Positions 6,764 to 7,353 of a stretch of DNA of 7,353 nt are shown here, one piece after another. How positions within the stretch are numbered: the stretch's first letter is position 1; every line of letters starts with the position of its first letter. Source of the stretch: Butyrivibrio sp. (GTDB taxonomy: Bacteria; Bacillota_A; Clostridia; Lachnospirales; Lachnospiraceae). Position numbers and translations under genes: made by a program. The notes beneath the pieces are model-generated. The model had not been told where the DNA came from. It worked only from the letters and a program-made list of their open reading frames with translations, and ran no database searches. The stretch spans positions 1 to 7,353 of the forward strand of contig NZ_JAILQF010000067.1 in the NCBI RefSeq assembly GCF_024699075.1. Direction: 5' to 3'.

Positions 6764-7353
6764 ATGAACAAGAAACATATTGCATTACTGCTGTCTTTGG
6801 TTTTGACAGCGGGAACTATAACCGGCTGCGGTCAGAGTACTGAAGGCGCAGAGGTTTCATCTGCCAGTGACACGGTAAGTGAAACATCCGGGGACATGGC
6901 GGAAACGGAACAAAAAGAGGAGACTCTGTCGGGCAAGATCAGTGTTGCCAGCAACCGTACAGATTTAGAGGAGAGACTTTCTGAGTATGCCCAGGAATTT
7001 ATGGACCTTCACCCGGGCACCACTGTTGAGTTTGAGACAATTAAGGAATATGACGATGTGATCCCTACAAGAATCGCGGGAGGCGAAGCTCCGGATCTTT
7101 TCTATGTGGTGGATCCTATCAATCAGGATACCTACAAGGACTATTTCCTGCCTATCGATGATCTTGATTTTACTGCGGATGATATTCTATTTTACGAGAA
7201 CGGAAGAGGAACCGACGGAAATCTCTATGTCCTTCCTCTTACAGTTTCTTACTGCGGAATGGTATATAACAAGGCGGCTTTTGCTGCAGCGGGAGTTACT
7301 GAGATTCCAAAAACTGTAGATGAATTCTACGATGTATGTGAGAAGCTGGACGC
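6764..7353 (+). CDS. Sugar ABC-transporter substrate-binding lipoprotein (partial)
   Basis: This is the N-terminal 196 residues of an extracellular solute-binding protein. The gene is cut by the window edge, where the family would need roughly 230-300 more residues. A signal peptide (MNKKHIALLLSLVLTAGTITGC) ends in a lipobox, I-T-G-C, with the lipidated cysteine at C22, so the mature protein is anchored on the outer face of the membrane. A low-complexity Ser/Thr/Glu/Ala linker follows to about residue 58. The family 1 (MalE-like) fold then begins at KISVASNRTDLEERL. The pattern AGGEAPDLFYV and the later VLPLTVSYCGMVYNKAAFAAAGV, followed by PKTVDEFYDVCEKL, are characteristic of sugar-binding proteins of this class. 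GGGAGGA at 6750-6756, seven bases before the ATG, fixes the start. Two MalF/MalG-type permease genes would be expected next. The exact sugar cannot be read from the sequence. Confidence 0.9.
   Translation, partial: MNKKHIALLLSLVLTAGTITGCGQSTEGAEVSSASDTVSETSGDMAETEQKEETLSGKISVASNRTDLEERLSEYAQEFMDLHPGTTVEFETIKEYDDVIPTRIAGGEAPDLFYVVDPINQDTYKDYFLPIDDLDFTADDILFYENGRGTDGNLYVLPLTVSYCGMVYNKAAFAAAGVTEIPKTVDEFYDVCEKLD

Noticed and set aside
7104..7319. A 71-codon plus-strand open frame near the right edge
   Set aside because: It is out of frame with, and wholly inside, the solute-binding protein, whose frame shows the signal peptide, lipobox and family motifs.
1..7353. CRISPR arrays, tRNA or rRNA genes, insertion sequences, riboswitches, catabolite-response (cre) sites
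   Set aside because: I looked for spaced direct repeats, cloverleaf-like segments, transposase motifs, terminal inverted repeats and cre consensus matches in the intergenic regions, and saw none that could be supported.

Overview
The window looks like a chromosomal segment from a Firmicute, most likely a Lachnospiraceae-type Clostridia (Butyrivibrio or a relative). This is inferred from four things: the low-to-moderate GC content, the strong GGAGG-type ribosome binding sites, the YesM/YesN-type two-component pair beside sugar-uptake genes, and the style of the lipoprotein solute-binding protein. The genus cannot be fixed from the sequence alone.

Layout. Positions 1-145 are a non-coding leader. 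A complete uvrC (146-2050, +) encodes the excinuclease ABC subunit that makes both repair incisions. Downstream lies a short tail-to-tail interval (2051-2245). It holds no intact gene, but a protein-like open frame without a start runs to 2219 and may be the decayed 3' end of a lost gene. A sensor histidine kinase follows on the minus strand (4054 down to 2246), and a REC-AraC response regulator runs the other way from 4151 to 5719. The 96 bases between their starts carry a good candidate promoter for each strand, arranged face to face. The regulator ends in a strong intrinsic terminator (5726-5782). After it come a ROK-family sugar kinase, probably a fructokinase (5830-6690, +), and the first 196 codons of a sugar-type ABC-transporter substrate-binding lipoprotein (6764 to the window edge, +).

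How the genes may work together. uvrC is housekeeping and probably unrelated to the rest. The other four genes read as one carbohydrate-sensing and uptake locus. The membrane kinase would sense an extracellular ligand and phosphorylate the regulator. The regulator's AraC-type domain would then activate nearby uptake genes, the lipoprotein would deliver sugar to permeases encoded beyond the right edge, and the ROK kinase would phosphorylate the imported or released hexose. The individual families are well known and no new enzyme system is evident. The unusual points are the divergent kinase/regulator arrangement with interlocked promoters, the possible gene remnant, and a shared extended -10 element in front of the last two genes.
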